Part shown: positions 25,423 through 34,670 of the stretch, one piece after another
Numbering within the stretch: the stretch's first letter is position 1
How the letters are laid out: each line of letters starts with the position of its first letter
From: Hyphomicrobiales bacterium
GTDB lineage: Bacteria > Pseudomonadota > Alphaproteobacteria > Rhizobiales > Rhizobiaceae
DNA: 54,746 nucleotides
Assembly: GCA_900472295.1 (NCBI GenBank)
Contig: UCIA01000003.1
Location: 190,065-244,810 of the forward strand
Direction: 5' to 3'
Translations under genes and position numbers: made by a program
The notes under the pieces: generated by a model
Seen by the model: the letters and a program-made list of their open reading frames with translations, nothing else
What the model was told of the DNA's origin: nothing
The model's database searches: none

Positions 25423-26009
25423 AGGGCGAGGTCGATCACCTTGACCAGCGCGGCCGCGGCCTTGCGCTGGTCGTCCGCGTCGCTGATGCGCGCCTTCATG
25501 CCTTCCAGGCCGTCAAGCAGCATGTCGGCGAGCAGGTGCGCCGACAGGTCCCTGGCGGCCAGATCGGCGCCGTTGCGCTTTGCCTCGTTCTCGATCGCCG
25601 TGGCGATATGTGCGCCAAGGCCGTCGCGCCAGCAGCCGACCAGATCGGCAAGGCTCGATTTCATGTCGAGCAGCTCGGCGCCGTGCGGCGAGGCAATCAC
25701 GTTGCGCATCATCGAGAACAGCGCCTCGTCGATGGCCCGCATGACGCGCTCGGCAAAGGCGCCTTCGCCGGCCAAGGCCAGTTTCGCAGCCTCGACCGAG
25801 CGCGACAAAATCATCATGGCTATGGCGCGGAAAATATCGGTCTTGTTCTTGAACAGCAGATAGAGCGCCGGCCGCGACATATCGGCGGCGCGCGCAATAT
25901 CGTCCATGGTGGTGCGCGAAAAACCATAGGCCAGAAACACCTTCATCGCGCCGTCCAGAATGCGGACGCGCCTCGGGTCTGTGGTGGTGATGTCTTCGAT
26001 CTGATTCAC
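25413..26009 (-). CDS. TetR/AcrR-family transcriptional regulator
   Basis: 198 aa. The N-terminal HTH is clear: RVRILDGAMKVFLAYGFSRT, TTMDDIARAADMSRPALYLL and FKNKTDIFRAI. The C-terminal ligand domain is helical with no recognisable ligand. The start is GTG 26009; the open frame further upstream would run through the operator region. It is divergent from the molybdenum hydroxylase operon. A long palindrome in the intergenic space (26038-26062) is the probable binding site for it, controlling both itself and the operon. Confidence 0.88.
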   Translation of the reverse strand: MNQIEDITTTDPRRVRILDGAMKVFLAYGFSRTTMDDIARAADMSRPALYLLFKNKTDIFRAIAMMILSRSVEAAKLALAGEGAFAERVMRAIDEALFSMMRNVIASPHGAELLDMKSSLADLVGCWRDGLGAHIATAIENEAKRNGADLAARDLSAHLLADMLLDGLEGMKARISDADDQRKAAAALVKVIDLALQA

Positions 26010-26037
26010 GGCTGCGACACTACCTGCGGAACCTCTA

Positions 26038-26062
26038 TTGACAAAATTACGAAATTTGTCAA
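26038..26062. promoter_or_regulatory. Probable TetR operator
   Basis: Perfect inverted arms TTGACAAA and TTTGTCAA separated by nine bases (ATTACGAAA less overlap), giving a 25-base near-palindrome. It lies 28 bases above the tetR start and 65 bases before the first operon gene. Length and position fit a TetR-family operator. Confidence 0.75.
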
Positions 26063-26127
26063 CTTGTATGGAGTGAATGGCTGATCTACCATTCTTCAGG
26101 CAATGGACGACAACGAAGGGTATCCCC

Positions 26128-26589
26128 ATGCGCCTCACCGTCGACGGTCAGTCGTTCGATATCGATGCCGATCCCGAAATGCCGCTGCTATGGGCGCTGC
26201 GCGATCTCATCGGCAAGACCGGGCCGAAATTCGGCTGCGGCATCGCCGCCTGCGGCGCCTGCACGGTGCATGTCGACGGCCAGGCGGTCCGCTCCTGCTC
26301 GCTGCCGGTCGGCCAGGCCACAGGGACCATCACCACCATCGAGGGCATCGGCGCGCCCGGCAAACTGCATCCGGTGCAGCAGGCCTGGCTGGAAGAGCAG
26401 GTCGCGCAATGCGGCTACTGCCAGGCCGGACAGATCATGAGCGCGGTGGCGCTGCTCAACGAAGTCGCCGATCCGACCGACGCCGACATCGACAACGCCA
26501 TGGGCGGCAATCTCTGCCGCTGTGGCACCTATCCGAAGATCCGCGCCGCCATCAAGAAAGCGGCCGTGCTCAAGACGGCGGGGCTCTGA
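26128..26589 (+). CDS. (2Fe-2S)-binding subunit of a molybdenum hydroxylase (isoquinoline 1-oxidoreductase alpha type)
   Basis: 153 aa. It binds two [2Fe-2S] clusters: the plant-ferredoxin-type set in [16 protein letters not shown] with a further Cys (RSC), and the helical-domain set in [11 protein letters not shown] and [10 protein letters not shown]. It transfers electrons from the molybdenum cofactor subunit. The start is ATG 26128, just after a CGAAGGG site; 17 extra residues would reach back towards the operator. It is first in a three-gene operon with the catalytic subunit and a cytochrome. There is no FAD subunit, as in the IorAB class. Confidence 0.88.
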   Translation: MRLTVDGQSFDIDADPEMPLLWALRDLIGKTGPKFGCGIAACGACTVHVDGQAVRSCSLPVGQATGTITTIEGIGAPGKLHPVQQAWLEEQVAQCGYCQAGQIMSAVALLNEVADPTDADIDNAMGGNLCRCGTYPKIRAAIKKAAVLKTAGL

Positions 26590-26591
26590 TC

Positions 26592-28865
26592 ATGGCCAGT
26601 GTCGCAAAGATCGCGCGCCGAACCTTTCTCATCGGCGCGGCCGCCATCGCCGGTGGCGTCGCCGTCGGCTACTACTATTACCGCAAGCCCTACCCGAACC
26701 CGCTGGAGGGCGATCTCGCCGCCGGAGAGGCGACCTTCAACCCCTATGTGAAGATCGGCGCCGACAATACCATCACCATCGTCGCGCCGCGCGCCGAGAT
26801 GGGGCAAGGCATTTCGACGACGCTTGCCGTCATGGTCGCCGAAGAGCTCGATGTCAGTCTCGACCAGGTCAAGGTCGAACACGGCCCGGCCTCCTATGCC
26901 TACTACAACGCGGCGATACTGGAAGAGGGCGGTCCGTTCGCTTTCTTCGACGAGAGCATGACCGCCGAGGCGGTGCGTTCAGGCTTGGGCGTGGTCGGCA
27001 AATTCCTTGCTTTGCAAGGCACCGGCGGGTCGGCTTCGACGCGCGACGGTTTCGACAAGATGCGGCAGGCAGGCGCTGCCGCACGGCAGATGCTGATCGC
27101 GGCGGCGGCGCAGAAACTTGGCGCTGCGGCCGCCGATCTCGAAACGGCCAACGGCTCGATCCTGCACAGGAAGTCGGGCACGTCACTGACCTATGGCGAG
27201 GTCGCTGCGAGCGCTGCCGCAATGACACCGCCGGCGGAAGTACGGCTCAAGGACAAAGCCGACTGGAAACTGCTGGGCAAGCCGCAAAAGCGCATCGACA
27301 TGCTGGCCAAGGTCACCGGCGCGCCGATCTTCGGCATCGATGTCAAACTACCGGACATGCTCTACGGCACGGTGAAGATGAGCCCGCGCTTTTGGTCGAA
27401 GCCGGTCAGCGCCGACCTCGCCAAGGCCGAAAAGATGCCCGGTGTGATCAAGATCGTGCCGCTCGAAACGAACTATGGCCACGGCTTCGGCGTGATTGCT
27501 GAAAATACCTGGGCGGCGTTCAATGCGGCGGAAGCGATTGAGGCCAAATGGGCCGAACCCGAATATCCGCCGGACAGCGCCGCCATTGCCGGGGTGCTGA
27601 CGCAGGCGCTTGGCGCCGAGGGCTCGGCGATGCGCGACGATGGCGATGTCGTCAAGGCCTTGGCTGATGCACTGCCCGAAAAGGTCATCGAGGCTGAGTA
27701 CGCCGTGCCCTATCTGGCGCATGCGACGATGGAGCCGATGAATGCCACGGCGCGGCTCAAGGACGGCGTGCTCGACATCTGGTGCGGCAACCAGGCGCCG
27801 ACCCTGGTGCGCCAACTCTGCGCCAATTTGGTCGGCATCGAGCAGGACAAGGTGACGGTCCACACCACCTTCATGGGCGGCGGCTTCGGCCGCCGTGTCG
27901 AGGTCGATTATGCGCTGTGCGCGGCGCTGATGGCGAAAGCGGCCGATGGTCGGCCGGTCAAGGTGACGTGGACGCGCGAAGAGGACATGCGCCACGATGC
28001 CTACCGGCCGGCGGCTGTCGGCAAATTCCGGGCGCGCCTCGGCGATGATGGCCTGCCGGTCGCCGTCGACATGACGATCGCTTCACCGTCGATGATCGCC
28101 AGCACCTTGCGCAGGCTGTTTCCCTCGATATCGCCGCTCGGCCCCGACAAATCCATCGTCGACGGCGCTTTCAACCAGCCCTATACGATCCCGAATTATC
28201 GGGTGACCGGCATCGCGGCACCCGTCACCATCCCCGTCGGTTCCTGGCGATCGGTCGGCAGCTCGATCAACGGCTTCTTTCATGAAGGGTTTCTGGATGA
28301 GGTCGCCGTTGCCGGAAAAACCGACCCGGTCGAACTGCGAAAAAAGCTGATGGCCGCCTATCCCTCCGCCGTGAAGGTGGTCGAGAAGGTCGCCGCGATG
28401 GCGAAATGGGGCGAGGCGCTGCCGGCCGGCAAGGCCAAGGGCATGGCTTTCACGCTGTCCTTCGGCAGCTGGGTCGGCGAGATCGTCCAGGTTGCCGACA
28501 CGCCCGCCGGCATCCGCATCGAGAAGGTGTGGATCGCCGCCGATGTCGGCACCGCGCTCGATCCGGGCATCATCGAGGCGCAGCTCATCTCCGCCGCCAT
28601 TTACGGCCTGTCGGCGGCGATGGGTCAGGAAATCACCTTCGCCGATGGCATGGTCGAACAGTCGAATTTTCACGATTTCGATGCCATGCGCATCTTTCAG
28701 TGCCCAGTCTTCGAGGTCGCCATATTGGAGAATTTCCACAAAATGGGTGGCGTCGGCGAGGTCGGCACGCCGCCGGCGGCGCCGGCACTTGCCAATGCCA
28801 TTTTCGCGCTCACCGGAAAGCGCATCCGGACGCTGCCGCTGTCGAAGATGGTGGCCTTCGCATGA
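26592..28865 (+). CDS. Molybdopterin-binding catalytic subunit, IorB-type, Tat-exported
   Basis: 757 aa xanthine-dehydrogenase-family subunit. The N-terminus carries a twin-arginine signal (KIARRTFLIGAAAIAGG), so the complex acts in the periplasm; the iron-sulfur subunit would travel with it. Cofactor motifs include EMGQGISTTLA and MGGGFGRRVEVDYA, with GVGEVGTPPAAPA near the end. Isoquinoline 1-oxidoreductase and periplasmic aldehyde oxidoreductases share this plan; the substrate is likely an aldehyde or N-heterocycle, which is inference. It starts two bases after the alpha subunit stop, and its stop overlaps the cytochrome start (ATGA). Confidence 0.87.
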   Translation: MASVAKIARRTFLIGAAAIAGGVAVGYYYYRKPYPNPLEGDLAAGEATFNPYVKIGADNTITIVAPRAEMGQGISTTLAVMVAEELDVSLDQVKVEHGPASYAYYNAAILEEGGPFAFFDESMTAEAVRSGLGVVGKFLALQGTGGSASTRDGFDKMRQAGAAARQMLIAAAAQKLGAAAADLETANGSILHRKSGTSLTYGEVAASAAAMTPPAEVRLKDKADWKLLGKPQKRIDMLAKVTGAPIFGIDVKLPDMLYGTVKMSPRFWSKPVSADLAKAEKMPGVIKIVPLETNYGHGFGVIAENTWAAFNAAEAIEAKWAEPEYPPDSAAIAGVLTQALGAEGSAMRDDGDVVKALADALPEKVIEAEYAVPYLAHATMEPMNATARLKDGVLDIWCGNQAPTLVRQLCANLVGIEQDKVTVHTTFMGGGFGRRVEVDYALCAALMAKAADGRPVKVTWTREEDMRHDAYRPAAVGKFRARLGDDGLPVAVDMTIASPSMIASTLRRLFPSISPLGPDKSIVDGAFNQPYTIPNYRVTGIAAPVTIPVGSWRSVGSSINGFFHEGFLDEVAVAGKTDPVELRKKLMAAYPSAVKVVEKVAAMAKWGEALPAGKAKGMAFTLSFGSWVGEIVQVADTPAGIRIEKVWIAADVGTALDPGIIEAQLISAAIYGLSAAMGQEITFADGMVEQSNFHDFDAMRIFQCPVFEVAILENFHKMGGVGEVGTPPAAPALANAIFALTGKRIRTLPLSKMVAFA

Positions 28866-29470
28866 AAAAGCTCCTCATCATGCTGACGCCTCTTGCCATC
28901 ATGTTTTCGGTAGCGCCCTTCGCAACCGCACAAGAAGGGCAGCCGCCGACGCCGGTGGCGGTCGACGCCGCCAAAGGTCTGCCCGAATGGGACAAGATCT
29001 TCACCGTGTTCTCGCATCCGCGCTGCGCTAACTGTCATGTCGCCGATGACCGGCCGCGCTGGTCCGGCGCTCACTATGGCGGCACGCGCGTTCATGCCTT
29101 CAACGTCCAGCGCGGCGCCGACGGCTCCGGTTTCGGCAATCCGGGCCTGCGCTGCACCACATGTCATTTTTCCAGCAATTCCAGTGCATTGCACGGGCCG
29201 CCCGGGGCCGAGAACTGGCATCTGGCGCCGGCAGAGATGGTCTGGTTCGGCAGATCGTCAGCGGAGATCTGTGCCCAGATCAAGGATCGCAACCGCAATG
29301 GCGACCGCAGTCTGGAGGAGATTGCGTTGCATGTGCGCGACGACAAACTGGTCGCCTGGGGCTGGGCGCCGGGTGCCGGTCGTGAGCCGGCGCCGGGCTC
29401 GGCCGAAGCGACCTATCAGGCAATGGAAAACTGGATGGCGGCGGGCGCGCCTTGTCCTGTGGCGCAATGA
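28862..29470 (+). CDS. Dihaem c-type cytochrome accessory to the molybdenum hydroxylase
   Basis: 202 aa. A signal peptide (1-23, ending ATAQ) and two haem c motifs: CANCH (55-59) and CTTCH (98-102). The rest contains MVWFGRSSAEICAQIKDR and DRNRNGDRSLEEIA. Its ATG overlaps the stop of the catalytic subunit, so the genes are coupled. It probably accepts electrons from the hydroxylase in the periplasm and passes them to the respiratory chain, replacing the FAD subunit of cytosolic relatives. I chose this start because the upstream frame is inside the previous gene. Confidence 0.82.
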   Translation: MKKLLIMLTPLAIMFSVAPFATAQEGQPPTPVAVDAAKGLPEWDKIFTVFSHPRCANCHVADDRPRWSGAHYGGTRVHAFNVQRGADGSGFGNPGLRCTTCHFSSNSSALHGPPGAENWHLAPAEMVWFGRSSAEICAQIKDRNRNGDRSLEEIALHVRDDKLVAWGWAPGAGREPAPGSAEATYQAMENWMAAGAPCPVAQ

Positions 29471-29654
29471 TGGCGCAACTTTTCAGCTGTATTGCGGTGC
29501 AACTTTGATGTAGAAGCGCGGCTTCGCCGTTCACGGCAAATTGAACACGGCCAAGCGCGCACCCATATCGGCGACGCGCCCGAGTTGGAAGACACGGTAG
29601 CTCTCGAGACGCCTGTTAGAAAACGATCTGGCCGAACCCCGCAGTGGAAAAACA

Positions 29655-30836
29655 ATGATGCCGAAAATCAGGTTTCACAAGCTTGCCGCTATAGTTGTGC
29701 TCATTGGCTTCGCCGCCTGGATGGGAACAGGCGCGTTCTCGTCGGTCGGCAGCGCCGCTGTCGAAGGCGCGGCCAAGGCAGGCGACCCGGCCAAGCCGGG
29801 CGACCAGGCCAAGGCGCCGGATGCAGCCAAGGCCGCCGAGGCAGAGCCCAAGGCGCCGTTGCGCACCGTTGCGGTGATCACGCCGCCGCGCAAGACCTAT
29901 GCCCGCGCTATCCGCATTTCCGGGCTGACCGAGGCCGACAAGCGCGCCGTGCTGGCCACGCGCGTCGCCGGCGTCATCGAAAAGCTGCCGGTCAAGCAAG
30001 GCGATCACGTCAAGACCGGCGATCTGGTGCTGATGCTGGCGGCGGAAGAGAAGATCTCGATGGTCGACAATGCCAAGCAGTCGGTGGTGCAGCGCAAGGC
30101 CGAGCTGGATGCGTCGCTGCGGCTGATGAAAACAGGCAATCTGCCCAAGCTGCAGCTCGACACCGCGCGCTCCAACCTGACGCTGGCGCAGTCGCAGCTG
30201 GAGACGGCGCAGGCTGAACTCGACCGCAATCTGGTCAAGGCGCCCTTCGACGGCGTCATCGACCGGGTGCCGGTGGAACTTGGCAGCTCCGTCATGCAGG
30301 GCGGCGAGGTAGCAACCATCCTCAAGCTCGATCCGGTGATTGCCCGCGGCGAAGTCAGCGAACGCGACCTCGGCTACCTCAAGCTCGGCGACAAGGCAGC
30401 CGTGCGCCTGGTCAGCGGCCAGACCGTCGAAGGCACCGTGCGCTACATCAGCCGCGACGCTTCATCAGCAACCCGCACCTTCCGCGTCGAGATCGCTGTG
30501 CCCAATGCCGACGGCTCGGTGCCGGCCGGCATGACGGCCGAGATTTCGCTCAGCGCGCAGCCGACCGACGCCGTCATGTTGCCGCGCTCGGTGGTGACGC
30601 TGGGCGACAAGGGCGACCTCGGCATCCGCGCCGTCGACAAGGACAACAAGGTGGTGTTCTTCCCGATCGATCTGGTCGACGACTCGCCTAGAGGCCTGGT
30701 GCTTGGCGGTATCCCCGCCGATGCCCGCGTCATCGTCGCCGGCCAGGAACTGGTCAAGGAAGGCGATGTCGTCAAGCCGGTCGAGGCCGACCAGGCGACC
30801 ATCCAGAAACTGTTGGGCGAAGCGACAACGCAGTAG
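29655..30836 (+). CDS. RND efflux periplasmic adaptor (membrane fusion protein)
   Basis: 393 aa. The N-terminal hydrophobic anchor (LAAIVVLIGFAAWMGTGAFS) is followed by an unusual Ala/Lys/Pro/Asp-rich linker (about 40-70). Then come a biotinyl-lipoyl-like half (VAGVIEKLPVKQGDHVKTGD), an alpha-helical hairpin, its return strand (LVKAPFDGVIDRVPVELGSS) and a beta-barrel. It links an inner-membrane RND pump to an outer-membrane channel. Two consecutive ATG codons (29655, 29658) are possible starts; the ribosome site is weak. The pump gene follows after 74 bases. No TolC-like gene is present. The linker is longer than in AcrA-type adaptors. Confidence 0.88.
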   Translation: MMPKIRFHKLAAIVVLIGFAAWMGTGAFSSVGSAAVEGAAKAGDPAKPGDQAKAPDAAKAAEAEPKAPLRTVAVITPPRKTYARAIRISGLTEADKRAVLATRVAGVIEKLPVKQGDHVKTGDLVLMLAAEEKISMVDNAKQSVVQRKAELDASLRLMKTGNLPKLQLDTARSNLTLAQSQLETAQAELDRNLVKAPFDGVIDRVPVELGSSVMQGGEVATILKLDPVIARGEVSERDLGYLKLGDKAAVRLVSGQTVEGTVRYISRDASSATRTFRVEIAVPNADGSVPAGMTAEISLSAQPTDAVMLPRSVVTLGDKGDLGIRAVDKDNKVVFFPIDLVDDSPRGLVLGGIPADARVIVAGQELVKEGDVVKPVEADQATIQKLLGEATTQ

Positions 30837-30910
30837 CGCCGGCAAGGCCCCGGGCGGGGACCGCCGGCCGCGATGCGGCTCCTGAGAATCTTTAAGAACA
30901 GGCGTTAGCC

Positions 30911-33900
30911 ATGGATATCGTCAAACTCGCGATCAACAATGCCCGGCTGACCATTTCGGTCTTGGTGTTCCTGCTGCTGGCGGGCTGGGTCGCCTATGAG
31001 TCGACACCGAAGGAAGCGGAACCCGACGTTCCGATTCCGATGATGTATGTCAGCCTGATCTATCAGGGCATTTCGCCGGAGGATTCCGAGCGGCTTCTGC
31101 TGCGGCCGATGGAAAGCAAGCTGAAGAGCCTGAAGGGCCTCAAGGAAATGCGCTCGGCCGCCTTCCAGGGCGGCGGCTATGTGCTGGTCGAGTTCCAGCC
31201 CCAGACCAACCTGGCGACGGCGCTGCAGGACACCCGCTCCAAGGTGCAGGACGGCAAGGCCGACCTGCCGCAGGCGGCGGAAGAACCCGTCGTCACCGAG
31301 GTCAACATTTCCGAATTCCCGGTGCTGGTGGTGACGCTGTCGGGTGAACTGCCCGAGCGCGTGCTGACGGCCGCCGCGCGCGAATTGCGCGACCGCATCG
31401 AGGAAGTGCCCGGCGTTCTGGAAGGGTCGCTGCAGGGTGCGCGCGACGATCTGGTCGAAGTCGTCATCGATCCGATGAAGCTGTCGTCCTATGGCTTGCA
31501 GCTCGATCAGCTGATCGGCGCGGTCGGCGCCTCCAACAGCCTGGTCGCCGCCGGCAACATCGAGGGCTCGGAAGGCAAATACGCGGTCAAGGTGCCGTCG
31601 CTGATCGAAACACCAGAGGATGTGGCGTCGCTCCCGGTGGTTGCCGGACCCAATGCCGTCGTACAGGCCAAGGACATCGCCACGGTGCGTTCGACTTTCG
31701 CCGATGCCGAAACCATCACCCGCCTCAACGGCAAGCCGGCCATCGCCATCGAAGTCAAGAAGCGCATCGGCGCCAATCTGATCGACACGCTGGCCAAGGT
31801 GCGGGAAGTGTCCGACGCCTACGTCAAGACCATGCCGGAAGGCATGAATATCACCTACACGCAGGACAAGTCGGTCTTCGTCAACCAGTTGCTGGGCGAC
31901 CTGCAGAACCATGTGATGATCGCGGTCATCCTGGTGTTTATCGTCATCCTCTATGCGCTGTCCGGCCGCGCCTCGCTGCTGATCGGGCTTGCCATTCCCT
32001 CATCCTTTCTGATCGGCATCCTGCTCTTGGCGATGATGGGCTACACGATCAACATGATCGTGCTGTTCAGCCTCATCCTGGCGGTCGGCATGCTGGTCGA
32101 CGACGCCATCATCGTCACCGAATTCGCCGAACGGCGCATGGGCGAGGGCATGCCGAAGGCGGAAGCCTTCACCCTTGCCGCCAAGCGCATGGCCGGCCCG
32201 GTCATCGCCGCGACGATGACGCGCATTGCGGCCTTTTCGCCGCTGCTGTTCTGGCCCGGCATCATCGGCGACTTCATGAAATACATGCCGATCACGCTGA
32301 TCGTCACGCTGTCGGCCTCGATGCTTTATGCGCTGGTGTTCGCGCCGACGCTGGGCGCACTCTTCGCCAAGGCGCCGGAGCATCACGAGGAAGAAAACCG
32401 CGACGGCTGGTACATGGCGCTGGTCAAGCAGGCGGTGCGCTTCCCCATCACCGTTCTGGTGCTCACCGCCGTGCTGTTGACCGGCGTTGGCTTCGCCTAT
32501 TCGAAATATGGCGCCGGCGTCGAATTCTTCCCCAGCGTCGAACCCGATTACGGCCTGCTCTATGTTCATGCCCGCGGCAATCTTTCGCTGGCCGAAATGG
32601 ATACGGCGACCAAGATTGCCGAAAACCGGCTGCTCGGCTGGCCCGGCGTCAAATCGGTCTACACCCGCGTCGGCAAGACGCAGGGCGGCGGCCAGGATGT
32701 GCCGGAAGACGTCGTCGGCGTCATCCAGTATGAATTCATCGACTGGCGCGAGCGCAAATCGGCGAACCATATCCTGGACGAATTGCGCACCGTCATGGCC
32801 GGAATTCCCGGCGTCGATGTCGAGGTGCGCGTGCCGGAGGCCGGTCCGCCCACCGGCAAGGCGGTGCAGCTCCGGCTTTCGGCCATCGATCCCAAAGGGC
32901 TCGACGACCAGGCCCGCGCCGTTGCGGCGCGCATCGCCAAGGTGCCCGGCGTCATCGACGTGTCCGACGGTCTGCCGCCGCCCGGTGTCGACTGGGCGCT
33001 CGAGGTCGACCGCGCCAAGGCGGCGCAATACGGCATCAGCCCGACGGCAGTCGGCACGGTGGTGCAGTTGGTGACCAACGGCCTCAAACTGTCGGAATAT
33101 CGCCCGGCCGGCGCCGACGATGCCGTCGACATCAGGCTGCGCCTGCCCGAAGACCGGCGCACGCTGTCGACGCTCGACGAGCTTCGCGTGCAGACCGCGC
33201 AAGGCTCTGTGCCGATCTCGAACTTCGTCGTGCGCAAGCCGGAGCCGACGGTCGGCGTCCTTAACCGTATCGACGGCGCCCGCACCGTGGTCGTCCAGGC
33301 CAATGTCGCTGCCGGCGCCCAGGTTGCGGCGGTGCAGGCGGAAGTGACCAAGGCGGTCACCGACATGAAGCTGGACAATGGCATACGCTGGAAGATGGCC
33401 GGCTCCAACGAGGACAGCGCCGAAGCCAGCGCCTTCCTCGGCAAGGCCTTCGGTGCGGCGATCTTCCTGATCTTCCTGGTGCTGTTGATGCAGTTCAACA
33501 AGTTCACCAGCGTGCTGCTGGTGCTGTCCTGCGTGGTCATGGCGACGATCGGCGTGTTCCTCGGCCTGCTGCTGACCGGCGAAGCCTTCGGCATCGTCAT
33601 GTCGGGCATCGGCGTCATCGCGCTGGCCGGCGTGGTGGTGAACAACAACATCGTGCTCATCGACACCTATGACCGGCTGCGCGAAGAAGGCTGGGACAAA
33701 ATGGAGGCGGTGCTGCAGACCTGCCGCGAGCGCGCCCGCCCGGTCGTGCTGACGGCTGTCTCGGCCATCCTCGGCGTGCTGCCGATCGCCTTCGGTCTGG
33801 GCTTGGAAATCTTCCATCACGAGACGACGATCAACGCGCCGTCGACGCAATGGTGGATTTCGCTGTCTTCGGCCATCGTCTTCGGCCTGTCCTTCGCCAC

Positions 33901-34072
33901 GCTGCTGACGCTGGTGGTGACGCCGTCCATGCTGATGATCTTCACGCGCAGCAAGAACAGCCGCTTCTATGCGTTCTTCCGCGGCGACCTGAGGAAGAAG
34001 CCGCAAGCCGCCGAGCCGGCCAAGGACCTTGACGCCGAGCCGGCAATCGCCTTCCCAAAAGCCGCGGAATAG
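30911..34072 (+). CDS. RND-family efflux permease
   Basis: 1053 aa inner-membrane proton antiporter of the AcrB/HAE-1-like superfamily. N-terminal hydrophobic segment (LTISVLVFLLLAGWVAYE), a large periplasmic loop, a helix bundle with the proton-relay motif GMLVDDAIIVTEF (Asp397-Asp398), a second periplasmic loop and a second bundle (NFVVRKPEPTVGV, VVVNNNIVLIDTYDRL). The C-terminus is charged and cytoplasmic. The substrate is unknown: it could be drugs, lipids or siderophores. It is preceded by its adaptor and followed by a strong terminator, so the operon is two genes. Confidence 0.92.
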   Translation: MDIVKLAINNARLTISVLVFLLLAGWVAYESTPKEAEPDVPIPMMYVSLIYQGISPEDSERLLLRPMESKLKSLKGLKEMRSAAFQGGGYVLVEFQPQTNLATALQDTRSKVQDGKADLPQAAEEPVVTEVNISEFPVLVVTLSGELPERVLTAAARELRDRIEEVPGVLEGSLQGARDDLVEVVIDPMKLSSYGLQLDQLIGAVGASNSLVAAGNIEGSEGKYAVKVPSLIETPEDVASLPVVAGPNAVVQAKDIATVRSTFADAETITRLNGKPAIAIEVKKRIGANLIDTLAKVREVSDAYVKTMPEGMNITYTQDKSVFVNQLLGDLQNHVMIAVILVFIVILYALSGRASLLIGLAIPSSFLIGILLLAMMGYTINMIVLFSLILAVGMLVDDAIIVTEFAERRMGEGMPKAEAFTLAAKRMAGPVIAATMTRIAAFSPLLFWPGIIGDFMKYMPITLIVTLSASMLYALVFAPTLGALFAKAPEHHEEENRDGWYMALVKQAVRFPITVLVLTAVLLTGVGFAYSKYGAGVEFFPSVEPDYGLLYVHARGNLSLAEMDTATKIAENRLLGWPGVKSVYTRVGKTQGGGQDVPEDVVGVIQYEFIDWRERKSANHILDELRTVMAGIPGVDVEVRVPEAGPPTGKAVQLRLSAIDPKGLDDQARAVAARIAKVPGVIDVSDGLPPPGVDWALEVDRAKAAQYGISPTAVGTVVQLVTNGLKLSEYRPAGADDAVDIRLRLPEDRRTLSTLDELRVQTAQGSVPISNFVVRKPEPTVGVLNRIDGARTVVVQANVAAGAQVAAVQAEVTKAVTDMKLDNGIRWKMAGSNEDSAEASAFLGKAFGAAIFLIFLVLLMQFNKFTSVLLVLSCVVMATIGVFLGLLLTGEAFGIVMSGIGVIALAGVVVNNNIVLIDTYDRLREEGWDKMEAVLQTCRERARPVVLTAVSAILGVLPIAFGLGLEIFHHETTINAPSTQWWISLSSAIVFGLSFATLLTLVVTPSMLMIFTRSKNSRFYAFFRGDLRKKPQAAEPAKDLDAEPAIAFPKAAE

Positions 34073-34095
34073 CCCAGCTTTCCCCAGTCAGACAG

Positions 34096-34126
34096 AAGGC
34101 CGCCCGGAACAACCGGGCGGCCTTTT
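34096..34126 (+). terminator. Terminator after the RND operon
   Basis: Stem AAGGCCGCCCGG / CCGGGCGGCCTT around AACAA, followed by TT. Very stable, 23 bases past the stop. Confidence 0.88.
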
Positions 34127-34168
34127 GCATTGTGCCCTCGTATCTGAACAGCAAGGCGAGGGACTCTT

Positions 34169-34327
34169 ATGCCGGTCACCACCATCCTCATCATCGTTTT
34201 GATCCTGATCCTTATCGGCGCCGTCCCGGCCTGGCCGCATTCGCGCTCCTGGGGCTATGGGCCGTCAGGGATCGCCGGCGTTGTGCTGGTGGTGCTGCTG
34301 GTGTTGGTGTTGATGGGCAGGGTTTGA
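34169..34327 (+). CDS. DUF3309 family membrane miniprotein
   Basis: 52 aa. Two hydrophobic helices flank the conserved turn PAWPHSRSWGYGPSG, which is diagnostic of DUF3309, a family of tiny membrane proteins common in alphaproteobacteria and of unknown function. The sequence starts MPVTTILIIVLILILIG and ends VLVLMGRV. A GAGGGA site lies before ATG 34169. It stands alone between the RND terminator and a repeat block. Confidence 0.88.
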   Translation: MPVTTILIIVLILILIGAVPAWPHSRSWGYGPSGIAGVVLVVLLVLVLMGRV

Positions 34328-34389
34328 TCGGGGCGAGGCGGGAACAGCGTTCCTCAGCACAGGAAATGCAGTCAATCGCAGATGGCGCT

Positions 34390-34546
34390 CCCCCTCTCCG
34401 TCTCGGCTACGCCGAGCCACCTCTCCCCCGCTATCGCGGGGGCGAGGAAACGCTAATCTCCGAGGTCTCGGCCTTTAAAAGCTTGGGTTCCTCGCCCCTA
34501 CAAAGTGGGGGAAAGGTGGCTCGGCGAAGCCGAGACGGAGAGGGGG
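34390..34546. repeat. MITE-like element with 40-bp terminal inverted repeats
   Basis: The left arm (34390-34429) begins CCCCCTCTCCGTCTCGGCTA and the right arm (34507-34546) is its inverse with about 38 of 40 positions matching. Inside, GGGCGAGGAA and TTCCTCGCCCC extend the symmetry. No transposase is present. Arms of this length around a ~77-base centre resemble a non-autonomous mobile or REP-type element. Confidence 0.75.
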
Positions 34547-34652
34547 CTGGCACTGCCATCTGCGATTGGCCTGCCTCCAATCGAGCGCAAGTGCAGTGGC
34601 CTAAGCCCCCTTGGCCGAGCCGCTCCCTTGCGTATACGCTTGCCCCACCACA
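34535..34652. repeat. ~118-bp repeat, copy A
   Basis: Runs from GACGGAGAG through ATCTGCGATTGGCCTGCC, AATCGAGCGCAAGTGCAGTG and CTCCCTTGCGTATAC to CACCACA. Copy B lies at 39726-39843 in the same orientation, differing at scattered positions. The two bracket about 5.2 kb. Confidence 0.85.
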
Positions 34653-34670
34653 GGCCGAAACACGCCCCGG

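Larger units (their letters stand above)
34328..34670. other. Repeat-filled intergenic region
   Basis: No credible gene. It holds a MITE-like inverted repeat (34390-34546) abutting the first copy of the ~118-bp repeat (34535-34652). Confidence 0.7.

Noticed and set aside
32000..34006. A 668-codon minus-strand frame opposite the RND permease
   Set aside because: It is His/Asp/Arg-rich with no motif, a typical antisense shadow of a membrane protein gene.
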